Below the pieces are notes generated by a model. The model was not told where the DNA came from. It was given only the letters and a program-made list of their open reading frames with translations, and did no database searches. From positions 1-28,814 of IMG/VR virus record IMGVR_UViG_3300035698_002724: DNA of 28,814 nucleotides. One strand, given 5' to 3'. The position numbers and the translations under genes were made by a program. Source of the stretch: a virus. Numbering within the stretch: position 1 is the first letter of the stretch; the number at the start of each line of letters is the position of its first letter. Positions 1-6,916 of the stretch are shown here, piece after piece.

Positions 1-5
1 CCATT

Positions 6-36
6 TTTGTCAGTCGGCTGACAAAGTTTGTCAGTC
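6..36. promoter_or_regulatory. Palindromic operator-like cluster (TGACAAA/TTTGTCA half-sites)
   Basis: Three half-sites are packed here: TTTGTCAG at 6-13, CTGACAAA at 18-25 and TTTGTCA at 27-33. The first two form a perfect inverted repeat around TCGG. The last two form a perfect 15-bp palindrome with one central G (19-33). TTTGTCAGTC occurs twice, exactly 21 bp apart (6 and 27). The same palindrome recurs at 9982-9996 before the late promoter. I read it as a binding site for a dimeric regulator, which is not identifiable in the window. Confidence 0.65.
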
Positions 37-138
37 TGGGTGGGGTGCTCATAGGTGCGATTCAATGATTTCGGGAGGTTACGGGTTGGCATGAGATTTG
101 CGTTAGGTTGGGCAACAACAATAAAAAGGAGAGTGATT

Positions 139-498
139 ATGGAAGTATGCCTACGAGTACCAGCTGGGGCGGATATAGGCGTTGTTGAGCGTGAATATCC
201 AGACCTGTGCCACGACGAAAAAGATTATGAAGGCGAAGACCTTTTGTCTATCGGTTATAATGATGATGATGAATGGCTGGATTATGAAGCTGCTGTACAG
301 TTTTGTGGTTTTGCTGAGGGCGCGATCCCAGACGCAGAAACGCTTATTGACGGCAATGGTGGGTGGGCGCAAAGCATGCTGCGAGAAAAAGATTTTTCGC
401 GCTTTGCAATGACAGACACCGAAAAAGCTGAAAGAAAAAGGGTGTCTGGTTTATTTTGGGCGTCACACAAGCGAGGGAAAAATGCGATCACAGCATAG
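139..498 (+). CDS. Hypothetical acidic phage protein, 119 aa
   Basis: I do not recognise this protein. The frame is open back to a GTG at 55, but ATG 139 is the better start because AAGGAGAG lies 7 bases upstream, whereas nothing resembling an RBS precedes 55. The N-terminal half is rich in Asp and Glu, with a D/E/Y-rich stretch at roughly residues 35-55; the C-terminus is basic. No membrane segment or known motif is visible. It is the first gene after the operator-like cluster and so may be an early gene under that control. Its stop overlaps a possible Cys-rich micro-gene at 482. Confidence 0.7.
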   Translation: MEVCLRVPAGADIGVVEREYPDLCHDEKDYEGEDLLSIGYNDDDEWLDYEAAVQFCGFAEGAIPDAETLIDGNGGWAQSMLREKDFSRFAMTDTEKAERKRVSGLFWASHKRGKNAITA

Positions 499-565
499 GT
501 GTGGTTGTCCATGTATTTGCAGCGCTGGGGACGTTTACAGGGTTGAAGGAAATAATAAAACATAA
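482..565 (+). CDS. Possible 27-aa cysteine-rich micropeptide
   Basis: The frame begins inside the end of the preceding gene. It carries four alternating cysteines (CGCPCIC) near its N-terminus and stops within the leader of the gene at 581. GAGGG at 473-477 could act as an RBS, with short spacing. The Cys cluster resembles half of a zinc-binding knuckle, and several other zinc-ribbon miniproteins occur in this genome. At this length it could be chance. Confidence 0.3.
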   Translation: MRSQHRCGCPCICSAGDVYRVEGNNKT

Positions 566-580
566 CGAGGAGTAAACAAT
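564..580 (+). repeat. Repeated RBS leader, copy 1
   Basis: The 17-bp leader AACGAGGAGTAAACAAT directly precedes ATG 581. It recurs identically at 1246-1262, and its first 14 bases recur at 1097-1110. Confidence 0.75.
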
Positions 581-1084
581 ATGAAAGATGGCGATATTTT
601 TAATTGGGGTTACAACGAAGAAGCCTTGGAAAAGAAAAACCATGGAAATAACGGAGGTACAACTTATTGGTGTGATTCTCGGATAGCGATCTGGAACGAA
701 AAAAGTGGTAAGCTTGTGGATACTTATTGTGTTGGCAACAACAACACTTGGTTCTCAAAGGAAGATATTGAGAGCAGGCTGGTGTTAAAATTCATTGCTA
801 ATATAAACGATCTAATACCATGCCAAAAATACAACTTTAATGATTATGACTCTTCAGACTGTGTGGATATATCGCACCCAAATATGTCACGAGGTGGGTT
901 TTTCATTAAGGATGGTGCTAAAAAGAGCATTAAGAAAAAGAAAGCTGTAATAGATGCACATATCAGCCACTATGAATATGAATTGATATATTACACAAAC
1001 CAGATTAAGTCATTAAAAGAGAGTCTTCTTGATTTATCAGAGGACACTTATGTTCCTTGCGATAAAGATGTGTATATTCCGTAA
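581..1084 (+). CDS. Hypothetical protein, 167 aa
   Basis: I do not recognise this protein. It starts at ATG 581 behind the strong RBS GAGGAG in the repeated leader. The N-terminal ~60 residues are rich in aromatic residues, Asn and Gly (for example NWGYNEEA and GNNGGTTYW), as in a small beta-rich domain. A lysine patch (KKSIKKKK) sits near residues 113-120, followed by a Leu-rich probable helix or coiled coil to about residue 155. There is no signal peptide or membrane span. It belongs to a run of small genes behind duplicated leaders, a layout typical of phage early accessory genes that act on the host. That role is inference only. Confidence 0.75.
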   Translation: MKDGDIFNWGYNEEALEKKNHGNNGGTTYWCDSRIAIWNEKSGKLVDTYCVGNNNTWFSKEDIESRLVLKFIANINDLIPCQKYNFNDYDSSDCVDISHPNMSRGGFFIKDGAKKSIKKKKAVIDAHISHYEYELIYYTNQIKSLKESLLDLSEDTYVPCDKDVYIP

Positions 1085-1096
1085 ATAATAAAATAC

Positions 1097-1110
1097 AACG
1101 AGGAGTAAAC
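1097..1110 (+). repeat. Repeated RBS leader, copy 2
   Basis: AACGAGGAGTAAAC immediately precedes ATG 1111. It matches the first 14 bases of the copies at 564 and 1246. Confidence 0.7.
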
Positions 1111-1257
1111 ATGAAGTGTAAGAAATGTAAATCAGAAATGTTTATCGACGAATGGGATGGATGGGTATGGCGATGCCCCTGTTGCGACTTTACCGGGCGT
1201 AAATCTACACCCGACGAAATTAAAAAAAATGAGGAAATAAACAATAACGAGGAGTAA
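1111..1257 (+). CDS. Zinc-ribbon miniprotein, 48 aa
   Basis: This frame is too short for usual gene-size cutoffs but has a strong RBS (GAGGAG) in the repeated leader. The protein begins with C3-x2-C6 and has CPCC with C22-x2-C25, giving a two-knuckle zinc ribbon over the first 27 residues, followed by a charged tail. The stop codon lies inside the leader of the next gene, so its final codons also encode that gene's RBS. Such ribbons bind nucleic acid or protein partners; its target is unknown. Confidence 0.65.
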   Translation: MKCKKCKSEMFIDEWDGWVWRCPCCDFTGRKSTPDEIKKNEEINNNEE

Positions 1258-1262
1258 ACAAT
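1246..1262 (+). repeat. Repeated RBS leader, copy 3
   Basis: This copy is identical to 564-580 and directly precedes ATG 1263. It overlaps the end of the 48-aa zinc-ribbon gene. Confidence 0.75.
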
Positions 1263-1454
1263 ATGGATTTTTCTAAACATGGTCAGTGTATTGGCGACTG
1301 GTATGGAGAACTAAGAAATAACTCTGAAATTATAGCAGAGTTAAAAGATATATATTCCAACCACTCAACACACTCAATGAGTGACTACACGTTATTTTTA
1401 CAGGGCCAGAAGGATGCTTTGGGAAAAGTAATAGAATATCTGGAACGGGTATAA
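1263..1454 (+). CDS. Hypothetical protein, 63 aa
   Basis: I do not recognise this protein. It follows the third copy of the GAGGAG leader. The small acidic protein appears mostly helical, especially the last 25 residues (GQKDALGKVIEYLERV). No membrane span or cysteine motif is visible. It is the last gene of the first run and is followed by a 177-bp intergenic region with a promoter-like sequence and a large hairpin. Confidence 0.65.
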   Translation: MDFSKHGQCIGDWYGELRNNSEIIAELKDIYSNHSTHSMSDYTLFLQGQKDALGKVIEYLERV

Positions 1455-1459
1455 ATAGC

Positions 1460-1488
1460 TTGACAACGCTTAGGCGAGGGTGTATTGT
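1460..1488 (+). promoter_or_regulatory. Predicted sigma70-type promoter, TTGACA-N17-TATTGT
   Basis: A perfect -35 hexamer lies at 1460-1465 and TATTGT at 1483-1488, with 17 bp between them. Transcription would start near 1495 and run into the stem-loop at 1539-1610 and the replication genes. Confidence 0.5.
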
Positions 1489-1538
1489 TTAGATGCTGGT
1501 AATATTTATTATGATAAACTTAACTTTTAACATAGAAC

Positions 1539-1610
1539 ACTCGCCCTTGAATACGGTGCATTCCTTTTTTCATAATTGGTATTGCCAGCAAGCCGTATTC
1601 TTGGGCGAGT
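1539..1610 (+). terminator. Long stem-loop: terminator, attenuator or structured leader
   Basis: ACTCGCCC-TT-GAATACGG (1539-1556) pairs with CCGTATTC-TT-GGGCGAGT (1593-1610). This gives two 8-bp helices around a symmetric TT/TT internal loop, with a 36-nt apical loop. TTTTGT follows the 3' arm, so intrinsic termination of the upstream run is possible. The structure ends 21 bases before ATG 1632 and could instead control the initiator gene. TGCTGGTAAT (1494-1503) could pair with ATTGCCAGCA in the loop (1581-1590), offering an alternative fold. Confidence 0.55.
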
Positions 1611-1631
1611 TTTGTACTTTAAAGGTGACCC

Positions 1632-2396
1632 ATGGAATGGTATAAACACTCAACCGGATCCCACGAAGATCCAGATATAAATGAAATATGGGATGAGTTT
1701 GGCGACTCTGGGTATGTCATGTTTTTTGTCATACTTGAGATATACGGAAGGGAATTTAATAGTCGTGATGATGATGATTTTTTATGGTTAAACATAAATT
1801 ATATCGCACGAAAGTGCCGTAAAAGTTCCGCCAAAGTTAAGAAATTTCTCCGTTTTGGTGAAGAAATTTCTCGGTTTTCTTTAAAAATCTCAAACCAGAG
1901 TGACAAAAAGATAGGGTTGAAAATACCTAAATTCATAGAGATTTCAAGTAATTGGACTAAAAGGCCAAAGGTACAACCTACAGAGGTACCTACAGAGACC
2001 CCTACAGCTAAAGAAGTAGAAGTAGAAGTAAAAGATATATACCCTCAAGACATTATTTCTTTTGTTAATGAATTTATAGATTATATCTGTAATACACATA
2101 AAAATCTTTCACCAGACAAAACAGATTCCTTAATAAAAAATTCGTGTGACAGTATTGATAAATTAATAAGGCTGGATAGTTTTAATCTTGATTACATACG
2201 CCTTGTTTTAGGGTGGGCTGTTAAGGATAACTTTTGGGGAAACAATATATTATCTCTGGCAGGGTTAAGAACTAAATCTAAAAATGGGTTAAAGAAGTTT
2301 CAAAACATTGCGGTTGCGTATGAGAATAAGGATGGAGAAAAAGAAAAACCAAAAGAAAAGGTTTATATAACAGGAGAACTTGGCCTTGCGAACTAA
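1632..2396 (+). CDS. Phage replication initiator / replisome organiser, DUF4373-DnaD-like
   Basis: The N-terminus (residues ~1-85) has the WYKHSTGSHEDPDI...GDSGYVMFFVILEIYGRE pattern of the DUF4373 (Lin1244/Lin1753) winged-helix domain of phage replication proteins. A low-complexity Pro/Thr/Glu/Val linker follows (~112-135). The C-terminal part contains WAVKDNFWGNNILSLAGLR, the signature often seen at the end of phage DnaD-like or O-like initiators. RBS AAAGGTGA precedes ATG 1632. It sits directly upstream of a methyltransferase and a helicase, as expected for an origin-binding or helicase-recruiting factor. The family match is from memory; origin binding is inference. Confidence 0.7.
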   Translation: MEWYKHSTGSHEDPDINEIWDEFGDSGYVMFFVILEIYGREFNSRDDDDFLWLNINYIARKCRKSSAKVKKFLRFGEEISRFSLKISNQSDKKIGLKIPKFIEISSNWTKRPKVQPTEVPTETPTAKEVEVEVKDIYPQDIISFVNEFIDYICNTHKNLSPDKTDSLIKNSCDSIDKLIRLDSFNLDYIRLVLGWAVKDNFWGNNILSLAGLRTKSKNGLKKFQNIAVAYENKDGEKEKPKEKVYITGELGLAN

Positions 2397-3180
2397 ACCA
2401 TACTTTGAAACAGAAAACGGCGTTTTGTATCATGGTGATTGTCTTAATATTATACCGGAGCTTGAGCCTGTTGATTTGGTTTTGACTGATCCTCCGTACG
2501 GAACGACCGCTTGCAAGTGGGACTCAATAATACCATTAGAGCCGATGTGGGAGGGGCTAAAGAGGGTTATCAAGCCGAATGGTGCTATTGTGATGACAGC
2601 AGCACAGCCTTTCACAACCACATTGATCTCCTCAAACACGAAGATGTTTAAATATTGTTGGGTGTGGGATAAGAAGCTTTCTGGTGGATTCGCCCAGGCT
2701 AAAAACATGCCCCTAAAATGCCATGAAGATGTAGTTATATTCTCTAATGGTGCTACAATCCATAAAAACCAAAGTAATAGGCGTATGCCGTATAATCCAC
2801 AAGGGCTTAAACGCATTGATAAGATCGCTAAGAATAAACCAAGGCATAGTCAAGAGAGTGCTTTTGGAAACAGGCCGTCACACAAGGATGAGTATGTTCA
2901 GGAGTATACTAACTATCCAAAAAGCATACTCATTATATCTGCAATAAGGGGAGTCCACCCCACCCAAAAGCCAGTAGCTCTCATGGAATACCTGATAAAA
3001 ACGTACACCAACGAAGGTGAGACGGTTCTGGACTTCGCTGCCGGTTCAGGGACAACAGCTATTGCGTCTGAATTAAATAATAGGAAGTGGATATTAATAG
3101 AGAAGGAAGAAGAATTTTGCGAAATCACAGTAAAACGCATTGAAAAAGAAACCAGACAGATGAAAATACCGGGGTGTTAA
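2386..3180 (+). CDS. DNA methyltransferase, beta-class (N6-adenine or N4-cytosine)
   Basis: The DPPYG catalytic motif IV comes early (~residue 35). The SAM-binding motif DFAAGSGTT (~216-224) comes near the C-terminus after HPTQKPVALMEYLI. This is the motif order of the beta class (D12/N6_N4_Mtase family). The enzyme methylates adenine N6 or cytosine N4 in phage DNA, commonly to evade host restriction. The frame opens at TTG 2380, but AGGAG at 2372-2376 is better spaced for TTG 2386; there is no ATG near. It overlaps the end of the initiator gene and abuts the helicase (TAA then ATG). No restriction nuclease is adjacent, so it is probably an orphan protective enzyme. Recognition sequence unknown. 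Confidence 0.9.
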   Translation: MRTKPYFETENGVLYHGDCLNIIPELEPVDLVLTDPPYGTTACKWDSIIPLEPMWEGLKRVIKPNGAIVMTAAQPFTTTLISSNTKMFKYCWVWDKKLSGGFAQAKNMPLKCHEDVVIFSNGATIHKNQSNRRMPYNPQGLKRIDKIAKNKPRHSQESAFGNRPSHKDEYVQEYTNYPKSILIISAIRGVHPTQKPVALMEYLIKTYTNEGETVLDFAAGSGTTAIASELNNRKWILIEKEEEFCEITVKRIEKETRQMKIPGC

Positions 3181-4485
3181 ATGGATAAACTACCACCACA
3201 GGCAATAGAGGTTGAAGAGTCCCTGATCGTTTCTCTTCTTATAGATAAAGAGGCTATTCACACCATCATAGAAAAATTAAACCCTGAAGATTTTTACAAA
3301 CAGGCACACAGGGAAATATATTCCTGCATTATAGATATCCACGAAGAAGGAAACAAAATAGACCTGCCTACAGTTTGCGAAAAGCTGAACGAAACCGGAA
3401 AACTTGAAGCCTGTGGAGGAGCGTCAGGAATTGCAAAAATTACCGAGGAAATACCCATTGCTGTAAATATAGGCCAGTACGCGGACATAGTGGCGGAGAA
3501 GGCCGCATTGAGGAATTTTATATCAAAGGCTAACGATTCTATTAACGCATGCTATACAGCGAATGGTTCAGCCTGTGAAGTGATTGACACGGCAAAAGAA
3601 AGTATGTCGCAGGTGTATATTTCCAAGGAACAATCTTTTGAGCAGAAATACAAGAAGATCGCAAAGTGGATCGAGCTATCTCCGGGTGAATTTAACGTGG
3701 TGCATGTAGACCGTGACCTCAACTTCAAAACATTCTACGAAAACATTGAGCGCACCAAAGTTTTGGAGAAAATGGTTGAGCTTGGGGAATTATCCAGGGG
3801 CGGGAAAAACCGTGGAACATATAGGCCTGTAAATACCGATCTGGTGGAAATGAACTTTAAGGATTCAAAGAAAATTACAGAAAAGCTATGGCTTCCATTT
3901 AACATTCATAAAATGGTAAAGATTTTTCCAGGAAATATTATCCAGATATCAGGTGAGAAGAACGCGGGGAAGACAGCTTTTATTTTAAACATAATTCAGG
4001 GGAACCGGAAAGGCTATAAAATAAACTATTTCAACTCGGAAATGGGAGAAGATGAACTTTCGGAAAGGCTTGGTCTGTTTAAAGATATGACGATGGATAT
4101 GTGGAACTTTAACGCCTATGAGAGGTCTGTTGATTTTGCGAGTGTTATAAAGCCCGGGAAAGGAAACCTGAACATTATAGATTTCCTGGAAGTACACGAA
4201 GAGTTTTACAAGATGGGTCAATTCGTTAGAGATATTCACGACAGGCTTGACGGTGCGCTTGCCATAATCGCGGTACAGAAGAACCCCGGGAATGACATGG
4301 GGCTTGGAGGGGCGAGAACAGAGGAAAAACCAAGGCTTATCTTAACCATTGCTCCGGGAAAGATTAAGGTCAAGATGGCTAAAAACTGGCATGGTGATAC
4401 GAACCCAAACGGTCTTTGTGTAGATTTCAAGCTTGTTTCAGGGTGTAATTTTATTCAAACAAATAACTGGTATAGGGAGGTTTAA
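3181..4485 (+). CDS. Chimeric replicative helicase: DnaB N-domain + winged helix + RecA-like ATPase
   Basis: Residues ~3-150 match the DnaB N-terminal domain (PPQAIEVEESLIVSLL; KLNPEDFYKQAHREIY). Residues ~155-218 look like a winged-helix domain (IAKWIELSPGEFNV... ending RGGKNRGTYRPV), which normal DnaB lacks here. Residues ~240-434 form a RecA-type ATPase with Walker A GEKNAGKT (258-265), Walker B-like NIIDFLEVHE (331-340) and a polar sensor in VQKNPG (365-370). The ATPase plus winged-helix part resembles a phage family known to me only as uncharacterised RecA-like NTPases. At 434 aa it is near DnaB length. The likely role is the replicative helicase loaded by the gene at 1632. Helicase activity is inferred; domains are read from sequence. 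Confidence 0.8.
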   Translation: MDKLPPQAIEVEESLIVSLLIDKEAIHTIIEKLNPEDFYKQAHREIYSCIIDIHEEGNKIDLPTVCEKLNETGKLEACGGASGIAKITEEIPIAVNIGQYADIVAEKAALRNFISKANDSINACYTANGSACEVIDTAKESMSQVYISKEQSFEQKYKKIAKWIELSPGEFNVVHVDRDLNFKTFYENIERTKVLEKMVELGELSRGGKNRGTYRPVNTDLVEMNFKDSKKITEKLWLPFNIHKMVKIFPGNIIQISGEKNAGKTAFILNIIQGNRKGYKINYFNSEMGEDELSERLGLFKDMTMDMWNFNAYERSVDFASVIKPGKGNLNIIDFLEVHEEFYKMGQFVRDIHDRLDGALAIIAVQKNPGNDMGLGGARTEEKPRLILTIAPGKIKVKMAKNWHGDTNPNGLCVDFKLVSGCNFIQTNNWYREV

Positions 4486-4488
4486 ACA

Positions 4489-5379
4489 ATGTTCAGAAAG
4501 TATATGCATGTTGAGAGGTTCGGAAATGATGAAGTTCAAGGGATTGAGCTTGGCGGATGTCATGTTTTCCCTAAGCTTGATGGAACAAACGCCTCTGTGT
4601 GGTATGAAGCTGGCGAATTATGTGCTGGTAGTAGAAGGCGCGAGCTATCTGAAGAAGATGATAACGCAGGGTTTTGCAAGTGGGTTATGGGGCAGGAGAG
4701 TATAAGGGATTTTCTCACCCTACATTCATGGTTGCGAATTTACGGCGAGTGGCTTGTTCCTCATTCTCTCAAAACATACCGGGACGATGCTTGGAGAAAG
4801 TTTTATGTATTTGATGTGTGGGATGACAACGAAGAAAGGTATTTGAGTTTTGACGAATACAAAATACCACTTGAGGGGTTCGGTATTGATTTAATAGCCC
4901 CGATATGTGTAATGAACAATGCAACTTATGACAATCTGCTTGTTGAGCTTGAAAATAACAAATATCTTATAAACGATGGTGACGGCTGCGGTGAGGGAAT
5001 TGTCATTAAGAACTACGACTACCAAAACAGATTTGGTAGAACGTGTTGGGCAAAAATGATAACAAATCGGTTTAAAGAAAAGCATGTTTCTGAAATGGGC
5101 GCAACAGTTAAGAATATGAAGCAGATGGTTGAACAGGAAATATGTGATAATTATTTATCACAACACTTTATTGATAAGGTTTACGCAAAAATTGTAAATG
5201 AAAATGGCGGGTGGAGCAGTAAATATATCCCACGGCTTTTACAAACTATATTTTACGATCTGGTAAACGAAGAAACATGGAATATTGTGAAGAAAATGAA
5301 GAACCCAACTATTAACTTTAAGACGCTGTACTCTCTGTGTATAATATCAATAAAAAAACTACGGCCTGAATTATTTTAA
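4489..5379 (+). CDS. RNA ligase, T4 Rnl2-like family
   Basis: The nucleotidyltransferase motifs appear in order: motif I KLDGTN with adenylated Lys29, Ia SRRRE (48-52), III LRIYGEWL (82-89), IIIa FYVFDVW (105-111), IV GEGIVIKN (168-175) and V WAKM with Lys189. This matches Rnl2-type RNA ligases, which use ATP to seal 3'-OH/5'-phosphate nicks in RNA. The C-terminal ~90 residues are helical, as in Rnl2. At 296 aa it is somewhat shorter than T4 Rnl2. RBS GGGAGG lies 8 bases before ATG 4489. No polynucleotide kinase/phosphatase is visible, so the enzyme would need clean ends or a partner elsewhere. Probable role: repair of host tRNA or phage RNA cut by defence nucleases. Confidence 0.88.
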   Translation: MFRKYMHVERFGNDEVQGIELGGCHVFPKLDGTNASVWYEAGELCAGSRRRELSEEDDNAGFCKWVMGQESIRDFLTLHSWLRIYGEWLVPHSLKTYRDDAWRKFYVFDVWDDNEERYLSFDEYKIPLEGFGIDLIAPICVMNNATYDNLLVELENNKYLINDGDGCGEGIVIKNYDYQNRFGRTCWAKMITNRFKEKHVSEMGATVKNMKQMVEQEICDNYLSQHFIDKVYAKIVNENGGWSSKYIPRLLQTIFYDLVNEETWNIVKKMKNPTINFKTLYSLCIISIKKLRPELF

Positions 5380-5399
5380 CAGGTATAGGGAGGTGTAAC

Positions 5400-5540
5400 A
5401 TGGCAAAGAAATACATTTACAGAAAGAAAATATACGAAGTCAACGAGCAGAAACAATGCAAACGCTGCGGAATGGATATCACAGACCGGGAATATGTTTT
5501 AAACGAGTATCTGTGTGATAAATGTATGCAGGAGGTGTGA
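5400..5540 (+). CDS. Zinc-ribbon miniprotein, 46 aa
   Basis: The frame is short but has the strong RBS GGGAGGTG before ATG 5400. It contains C20-x2-C23 and C39-x2-C42, a compact zinc ribbon preceded by a basic N-terminus (AKKYIYRKK). The TGA stop shares its A with the next gene's ATG (5540), indicating translational coupling. A nucleic-acid-binding role is plausible, but the function is unknown. Confidence 0.7.
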   Translation: MAKKYIYRKKIYEVNEQKQCKRCGMDITDREYVLNEYLCDKCMQEV

Positions 5541-5764
5541 TGGAACATATATTAAAAATAGGTAAAGAATATCTGGAAAATATTTTAGAGTTTAAAAAGA
5601 AGAGTGAAATCAGGTACAATGACAGAGATTACCAAGTTGATGATATTCTTGTTTTCTGGTCTGGCGGCAACCTTAAGAAATACAAGTTTAAGATCACACA
5701 CATCCACAGTGGATTAGGGTTAATGAATGGCTACGTTGTTCTTTCTATTGAAAGGATTCACTAA
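5540..5764 (+). CDS. DUF3850 / ASCH-like RNA-binding domain protein, 74 aa
   Basis: The protein shows the DUF3850 pattern: an early helix with YLENILEFKKKSEIR, then YNDRDYQVDDILVF and a C-terminal GLGLMNGYVVLSIERI strand. DUF3850 is an ASCH-superfamily (PUA-like) fold suspected to bind RNA or modified nucleotides; no enzymatic role is established. GGAGGTG (5531-5537) supports ATG 5540 rather than an in-frame ATG at 5522. It overlaps the neighbour on both sides by one base (TGATG and TAATG). Confidence 0.8.
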   Translation: MEHILKIGKEYLENILEFKKKSEIRYNDRDYQVDDILVFWSGGNLKKYKFKITHIHSGLGLMNGYVVLSIERIH

Positions 5765-5922
5765 TGAAATCACTACTAACGAAGCTCGAAAAAATAGCAT
5801 ACAAAAAGAGATACCCTGATCAGATTGAACAAATCAGGACGCTTGTCGGAATCATAATTACCAAAAACACAAAGGCAAACAAGCAGCTTGCGGAATATTT
5901 GAAGCTGAAGGGGAGAAGATGA
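5764..5922 (+). CDS. Small basic hypothetical protein, 52 aa
   Basis: It starts at ATG 5764 in a TAATG overlap with the DUF3850 gene and ends in an ATGA overlap with the next frame. It is strongly basic (many Lys, ending KLKGRR) with probable amphipathic helices. There are no cysteines and no membrane span. Function unknown; the charge suggests a nucleic-acid partner. Confidence 0.55.
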   Translation: MKSLLTKLEKIAYKKRYPDQIEQIRTLVGIIITKNTKANKQLAEYLKLKGRR

Positions 5923-6110
5923 AACCAACAAAAAGAAAATGTATATGGTGCGGCAAAGACCCGTGGCCCAACATGTTTTATTGTCCGGACACATGACACG
6001 CAAAAGTATCAAGCCAGGTTGGTTTAATTGACGAACACGGCGAAGGTAAAACAAATCACAGAGTTTTAGGCGGAAAACTACTGTCAGAAATGGCGAAGGG
6101 GTGTTATTAG
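5919..6110 (+). pseudogene. Zinc-finger-like gene interrupted by in-frame TGA at codon 26
   Basis: From ATG 5919 the frame runs 63 codons to TAG 6110 with a single internal TGA (5994-5996). The first 25 residues contain C8-x2-C11 and C22, half to three-quarters of a zinc ribbon. The part after TGA (HAKVSSQVGLIDEHGEGK and on to residue 63) is compositionally normal and ends exactly at the junction with the next gene (TAGTG). The simplest reading is a nonsense mutation, for example from CGA, TGC/TGT or TGG. A cysteine at this codon would give a fourth zinc ligand. Readthrough or selenocysteine insertion is a remote alternative (see findings). Confidence 0.6.
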
Positions 6111-6505
6111 TGGATATTCTTGACGAAATGACAAAAGAAGAGCTTGTTTTGTGGATTCGTGGTAAGGCAGCATATTTTTTAAGGCCAGCGCCAAAGAAAA
6201 GTTCTATTTTATGGCTTCGGTACGAGAGTGCGGCGAAAATAGCTGCCAATAACAGGACTGAACACTTGGAAAAAAATAAGTTGCTGGATTTTTCCAAGCG
6301 TGATGAATACGCAAGGCGGTTTAACGAAACACAAGACAATACTGAACGGCTTGAGTTGATAAAAAAGATGGAGCCATACGAGAGAAAATTGAAAAAATAT
6401 CTTGATGAAGGCAAGGCTCTTCGTGCCGAAGACGATAAGGTTGATCGGATGTATAAAAAAATGGAAGCTGAAAGGGAAAAGGAGGCCAAGCAATGTCAAG
6501 TGTAA
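6110..6505 (+). CDS. Hypothetical charged helical protein, 131 aa
   Basis: AAGGGG at 6096-6101 favours GTG 6110, which overlaps the preceding TAG; an in-frame GTG at 6101 is less likely. The protein is rich in Lys, Glu and Arg with long predicted helices, ending in a coiled-coil-like stretch ([18 protein letters not shown]). There is no recognised domain. It overlaps the start of ssb by 13 bases, so it may be co-translated with and act alongside SSB in replication or recombination. The positional argument is inference. Confidence 0.7.
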   Translation: MDILDEMTKEELVLWIRGKAAYFLRPAPKKSSILWLRYESAAKIAANNRTEHLEKNKLLDFSKRDEYARRFNETQDNTERLELIKKMEPYERKLKKYLDEGKALRAEDDKVDRMYKKMEAEREKEAKQCQV

Positions 6506-6906
6506 ACAAAGCGATAATCATCGGCAATCTTGGAAAGGATCCTGATATCCGCAACACTCAGGACGGTAAAACGGTTACATCTTTTACAATCGCAACATCG
6601 GAAGAGTGGAAGGACAAGAACACCGGCGAAAAGAAATCAAAAACAGAGTGGCACCGGATTGTGTCGTTCGGCAAGCTGGCTGAAATCTGCGGAGAATATC
6701 TGGTGAAGGGGAAGCAGGTTTATGTGGAGGGTCGTATTCAGACTCGCTCATGGGAGAAAGACGGCGTAACCCGGTACACTACCGAAATCGTAGCAGACCA
6801 AATGCGGATGTTGGGGAGTCGTGGTGATTCTCACGATACAGGCGGAAACCAGTCGCCGCAGAGCGCGCCGGCACAAAGCCCACCGGAGGACGATATTCCA
6901 TTTTAA
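6493..6906 (+). CDS. ssb: Single-stranded DNA-binding protein
   Basis: The OB-fold of bacterial/phage SSB is clear: [16 protein letters not shown] at the N-terminus, [54 protein letters not shown] and [14 protein letters not shown] through ~residue 112. A Gly/Gln/Pro-rich linker follows, then the acidic tip DDIPF that recruits partner proteins. At 137 aa it is shorter than E. coli SSB mainly in the linker. The RBS is AAAAGGAGG at 6477-6485. It coats single-stranded DNA at the replication fork. Confidence 0.97.
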   Translation: MSSVNKAIIIGNLGKDPDIRNTQDGKTVTSFTIATSEEWKDKNTGEKKSKTEWHRIVSFGKLAEICGEYLVKGKQVYVEGRIQTRSWEKDGVTRYTTEIVADQMRMLGSRGDSHDTGGNQSPQSAPAQSPPEDDIPF

Positions 6907-6916
6907 GGGGGAAACA

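Noticed and set aside
1493-1645. 50-codon frame starting at the predicted 1460 promoter start
   Set aside because: ATG lies only 4 bp after the -10, the frame runs through the hairpin and no protein features are visible.
4433-4705. Forward 90-codon frame across the helicase/ligase junction
   Set aside because: Out of frame with both recognisable proteins and without its own RBS.
5538-6110. Genome-wide reassignment of TGA
   Set aside because: Many well-supported genes end in TGA at stop/start overlaps, so TGA is read as stop generally; only the single case at 5994 is odd.
5776-6489. Long reverse-strand open frame (237 codons) across four forward genes
   Set aside because: No RBS, Ser/Leu-rich composition typical of antisense shadow, and the forward strand has RBS-supported overlapping genes throughout.
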